64,000 nt of DNA from Amycolatopsis lexingtonensis (GTDB lineage Bacteria; Actinomycetota; Actinomycetes; Mycobacteriales; Pseudonocardiaceae), in the NCBI RefSeq assembly GCF_014873755.1, contig NZ_JADBEG010000001.1:3722501-3786500 (forward strand), given 5' to 3'. The position numbers and the translations under genes were made by a program. Below the pieces are notes generated by a model that had not been told where the DNA came from, searched no databases, and saw only the letters and a list, made by a program, of their open reading frames with translations. Of the stretch, positions 61,017 through 64,000 are shown piece after piece. The stretch's first letter is position 1, and every line of letters begins with the position of its first letter.

Positions 61017-64000
61017 TCAGCCTTGGAACAGCAGCTGGGGATTGTCGTTGAGGGAGTCGTTGCGCACATCGGACCCGCTGCGCACCCCGGAGTAGACCCT
61101 GATACCGGCGATGGAACCGATGAGGTTGTTGGTGTGCTGGCCGGTCCACACCCCGCCACCCATCAGCAGGGTGCCGGTGCTGGCCCCCACGTCGACCCCG
61201 GTGGCGTTTCCGGAGGCGGTGTAGAACACCCCGCGTTGCAAGACGCCGTTGACGTAGAGGGCGATCGTCTTGGTGGAGATGTCGTAGGTCGCCGCGAGGT
61301 GGGTCCACTGGTTGTCGACCGTGTCGAGGTCGCTGTACTCGGTGGAGGCGAAGATCCCGTTGCCGGTGGGCACGGTGACGATCAGGCTCCACGCACCGTG
61401 ATCACGTCCGCCTGCGTCTTTGTAGGGGCGGTAGCCGAGGAAGAACGGCGAGTACTGCGACTCGTCCGTGCTGATCATGGTGCGGGTTTCCGGATCAACC
61501 GGCCCGCGGGCGCTGACGTCGGCGTCGGTCCAGGTGTGCTTGACCCAGCCCTCCACGGTGAAGGACTTCTCGGTCCGCAGGTTCGCCGGACGCGGCCCGA
61601 CGACCCGCCCGGTCCCGCTGCTGTCGAACCGCGCCGCGCACCCGACCGGCGTGCCGGCGCTGTCGGTTTCGCTCGTCAGTGCCACTCCGCCGCTCGCCGT
61701 GGCCGCGGACCGCGTGACCGAGTCGAAGTAGCGCAATCCGCTCATCGACGCGACCTGGTCATCGGTCAAGGCGGCGGACCAGACACGGGCCTGGTCGAGC
61801 ACGCCCTTGAACGGCTTTTTCCCACCCGGTTCGGCTCCGAGCAGCAGTGGTCCGGTGCCGGTCCAGGCGGTGGTGACAGCCGCGTCCGCCTCACGCACGC
61901 CGTTCACCGCCACGCCGAGGCGCAGGGTCGCCCGGTCGAACGACGCGGTGAGCAGCGTCCAGGTCCCGGCCTGCGGCGCCGACGTGCCGGTGGCCCACGT
62001 CCAGGGCGCGGCGGTGTCGTCGGCCGAGGACATGCCGAACGCCCACCGGTTCGCGGCTTTGTCGTAGCGCAGGACGAAGCTTGCCGCGTTGCCGCCGGCC
62101 TGGGACAGGACGGTGTAGTCCCCGCTGAGGTCCGCCGGATTCACCCACGTGGACACCGTGAACGAGTTCGCGGTGTTCGCGACGGGCCCGCTGGTGGCTC
62201 CGTAGCCGCTGGCGCCGTCGAGCTGCAGCCCGCCGCCGCCGTGACCGGGCACCCACGCATAGCCGCCGGTGAGGCTGATGGCGTGGCCGTGACCGGTGCT
62301 GTCGGCCGCGATGTTCCCGCTGGTCTGCCCCAGCGCCCAGCTGCCTTGCAGGGAGGGAACGCGTGACGTCGCGGAGATCAGCTCCGGACCACAGCCTTCC
62401 GCGAGGCCGTAGTTCGCGAGCGGAACCACGGTGCCGGCGAGGTCGTGCACGTCCTGCGCCGAGAGTGCGCGCTGCCAGACCTGCGCGTCGTCAAGTGAGC
62501 CGTGGAAGAAGTCGGTGCGGGCTCCGGCCCACTTCCCGGCGCCCAGCACCGTCGGGCCGGTCGCGGCCCAGGGCTGAGCGATCACCGTGCTGTGCTTGGC
62601 TCCGTCGACATACAGCGTCGCGACGCGGGTGGATGCGTCGTATGTTGCGGCGAGGTGTGTCCACACTCCTGTTTGCGGTGGCCTGGCCGAGACCGCGCGT
62701 AGCTCGCTGGGCGCGGCTTGGTCTCCTGCGGTGATGCGCAGTGCCCAGGCGTTGCGTTCCTTGTTGTACTGCAGGATGAACGGCGCCGACTGAGTGCCGT
62801 CCTGGGCGATGACGGTCTGCGAATGTGCGGTGTCCGTGAGCTTGGCCCACGCCGCCACGGTGAAGGACTTCGACGGGTCGAGTACCCGGTCGCCGGTCTG
62901 GGCGTAACCGCTGTTGCCGTCGAGGGTGATCGCGCCCTTCACGCCGTCGCTGTAGCCACCGGTGTCGGGGTGGGACCAGGTGTTGCCGTGGTTGTACCCG
63001 GGTGACCGGGTTGTCCCGCCGGACACGGTCGCCGCGTGGGCGGCCAGGGTTGCGTTGTCCGGCGTGGACGACGCGGTGTCGGTCAGCGTCGCGCCGGACG
63101 GTTCGTCGGCGCTCCACGCCGCCACGAGGTTCTTGCCGGGAGTCAGTGGCTGGACGTGGTAGGAGCAGGACGGGCCGTCCAAGGCGGGGTTGGAGTCGGC
63201 GAGCACGACGCAGGAAGCGTCAGGGCTGGGCGTGCCGGCTTTGTTCACCGACTTGACCTTGATCAGGTTCTGGTTGCCGTTGGCAGCAACCACCTTCAGC
63301 GCCGTCGTCGCGACCATCTTGCCGTTCGCGTCAACACCCTGGGTGGCCGGTGCGGTCGGAGAGCCTTGGGGCTGCGGCTCGGAACCGTCCGTGGTGTAGA
63401 TGAAGTGGTCGATGTCGTAGAAGTTGTCGGTGGCCATTCCGGTCCACACGCTGAACTCCACGGCATCACCCTGGACTTTCGGGTCGGTCGACGACGCCAT
63501 CGCCACCACCGGCGGCTTGGGGATCTTGGTGTCCACGGTGAACTCGCAGTTGCCGACCCAGCCCGACCATAGCTCGCCGTCGGTGACCTGCATCGACCAG
63601 TTGTAGATGCCGTCGTCGTTGATCCACCCGGCCGGTACGGCGGCCAGTTGCGCGGTCGCCTGCTGGTTCGGCCCCGCGGTGCCCACCGACACCAGGTTGG
63701 CAGCGTTGTCGTGGGTGTAGACGTTGTGGCCGAGCGCGCCGAAGGCGACGGCGAACTTGCCGTAGACGGTGCCGCCGTCCGGGTCGGACACCCGGCCCGC
63801 GATCTGCGGGGTTTTCGTGTACACCCACGGCCGGTTCGCACCCGACGTGCACGGCAGCAGGCCGTTCTGCATCGACAAGCTCGCCGGCGGGTTCGGGTAG
63901 GAGTCGTAGTTCACCTGGAAGTACGGGTTCAGGTCGAACCGCCGCCACGCCGCCATGCCATCGCCCTCGTTGGCGGCCGCGAGCGCAAACCAGGTGCTCT
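61017..64000 (-). CDS. LamG-domain exported protein, partner of the Rhs toxin (5' end outside window)
   Basis: 994 C-terminal residues are visible; the frame continues past base 64000 (WFALAAANEGDGMAAWRRFD). After an Ig-like stretch (DTKIPKPPVVAMASS) there are three concanavalin A-like LamG units, each with a strand such as KSFTVAAWAKLTD, NSFTVSTWVNPAD or KSFTVEGWVKHTW, and a closing LDDAQVWQRALS-type helix. These domains bind carbohydrate or protein surfaces outside the cell. The stop is 43 bp before the Rhs start, so the genes probably form one transcription unit in which this protein helps display or deliver the toxin. Confidence 0.88.
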   Translation of the reverse strand, partial: STWFALAAANEGDGMAAWRRFDLNPYFQVNYDSYPNPPASLSMQNGLLPCTSGANRPWVYTKTPQIAGRVSDPDGGTVYGKFAVAFGALGHNVYTHDNAANLVSVGTAGPNQQATAQLAAVPAGWINDDGIYNWSMQVTDGELWSGWVGNCEFTVDTKIPKPPVVAMASSTDPKVQGDAVEFSVWTGMATDNFYDIDHFIYTTDGSEPQPQGSPTAPATQGVDANGKMVATTALKVVAANGNQNLIKVKSVNKAGTPSPDASCVVLADSNPALDGPSCSYHVQPLTPGKNLVAAWSADEPSGATLTDTASSTPDNATLAAHAATVSGGTTRSPGYNHGNTWSHPDTGGYSDGVKGAITLDGNSGYAQTGDRVLDPSKSFTVAAWAKLTDTAHSQTVIAQDGTQSAPFILQYNKERNAWALRITAGDQAAPSELRAVSARPPQTGVWTHLAATYDASTRVATLYVDGAKHSTVIAQPWAATGPTVLGAGKWAGARTDFFHGSLDDAQVWQRALSAQDVHDLAGTVVPLANYGLAEGCGPELISATSRVPSLQGSWALGQTSGNIAADSTGHGHAISLTGGYAWVPGHGGGGLQLDGASGYGATSGPVANTANSFTVSTWVNPADLSGDYTVLSQAGGNAASFVLRYDKAANRWAFGMSSADDTAAPWTWATGTSAPQAGTWTLLTASFDRATLRLGVAVNGVREADAAVTTAWTGTGPLLLGAEPGGKKPFKGVLDQARVWSAALTDDQVASMSGLRYFDSVTRSAATASGGVALTSETDSAGTPVGCAARFDSSGTGRVVGPRPANLRTEKSFTVEGWVKHTWTDADVSARGPVDPETRTMISTDESQYSPFFLGYRPYKDAGGRDHGAWSLIVTVPTGNGIFASTEYSDLDTVDNQWTHLAATYDISTKTIALYVNGVLQRGVFYTASGNATGVDVGASTGTLLMGGGVWTGQHTNNLIGSIAGIRVYSGVRSGSDVRNDSLNDNPQLLFQG

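Overview
The window is GC-rich chromosomal DNA from a filamentous actinomycete, most likely of the Pseudonocardiaceae/Amycolatopsis type. The signs are strong G/C third-position bias, ATGA and GTGA start/stop overlaps, AfsR-like STAND regulators, XRE-DUF5753 regulators, a DUF574-type SAM methyltransferase and a LamG/Rhs secreted polymorphic toxin. No tRNA, rRNA or CRISPR array was found. Most of the window is accessory DNA with few housekeeping genes and many regulators, signalling NTPases, broken genes and mobile-element debris.

Region 1 (1-16 kb): end of a membrane protein, a possible tri-helical DNA-binding protein, a degenerate Nudix protein, a secreted HNH nuclease and a membrane pentapeptide-repeat protein ending exactly at an IS3-family element. 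A beheaded DnaQ-like exonuclease lies beyond the IS. Next come an XRE-peptide deformylase fusion, a decayed graspetide cluster (complete methyltransferase, beheaded ATP-grasp ligase, no precursor found), a membrane-tethered solute-binding-like protein of lower GC, a frameshifted NB-ARC/TPR pseudogene and an intact STAND/TPR protein. A 54-nt imperfect direct repeat (390-443 and 15853-15906) brackets this stretch.

Region 2 (16-25 kb): a Ser/Thr kinase with two membrane spans, a small membrane protein, a DUF4062-NB-ARC-TPR protein with six near-identical 42-residue repeats, a PLP enzyme of the ACC deaminase/D-cysteine desulfhydrase family and a membrane-anchored XRE-like regulator divergent from the next block.

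Region 3 (25-41 kb): about 16 co-directional, mostly overlapping genes. They include regulators, a DUF574 methyltransferase, an intracellular trypsin-like protease, a 38-residue peptide, a two-span mini-membrane protein, a STAND-like protein lacking its NTPase, a 2H phosphoesterase, HTH proteins, a degenerate Nudix protein and an 890-residue protein with a duplicated XRE-DUF5753 unit plus two further XRE domains. Homologous long hairpins precede two of the transcription units. The block ends next to a broken tyrosine recombinase, which suggests an immobilised integrative element. The protease/mini-membrane/TPR/2H section is the best candidate for an undescribed system.

Region 4 (41-53 kb): a SARP-NB-ARC-TPR activator divergent from a GT-B-like transferase, a second NB-ARC-TPR gene whose 3' end runs antisense through its neighbour, a DprA paralogue with a small companion and a decayed IS5-family element.

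Region 5 (53-64 kb, minus strand): a LamG protein that runs off the window, a 2263-residue YD/Rhs protein with a HINT domain and a 100-residue C-terminal toxin, its DUF2247-type immunity gene, then an orphan toxin tip coupled to a MafI-family immunity gene. The tips and immunity genes are AT-richer than the Rhs body, as expected for swapped toxin cassettes.
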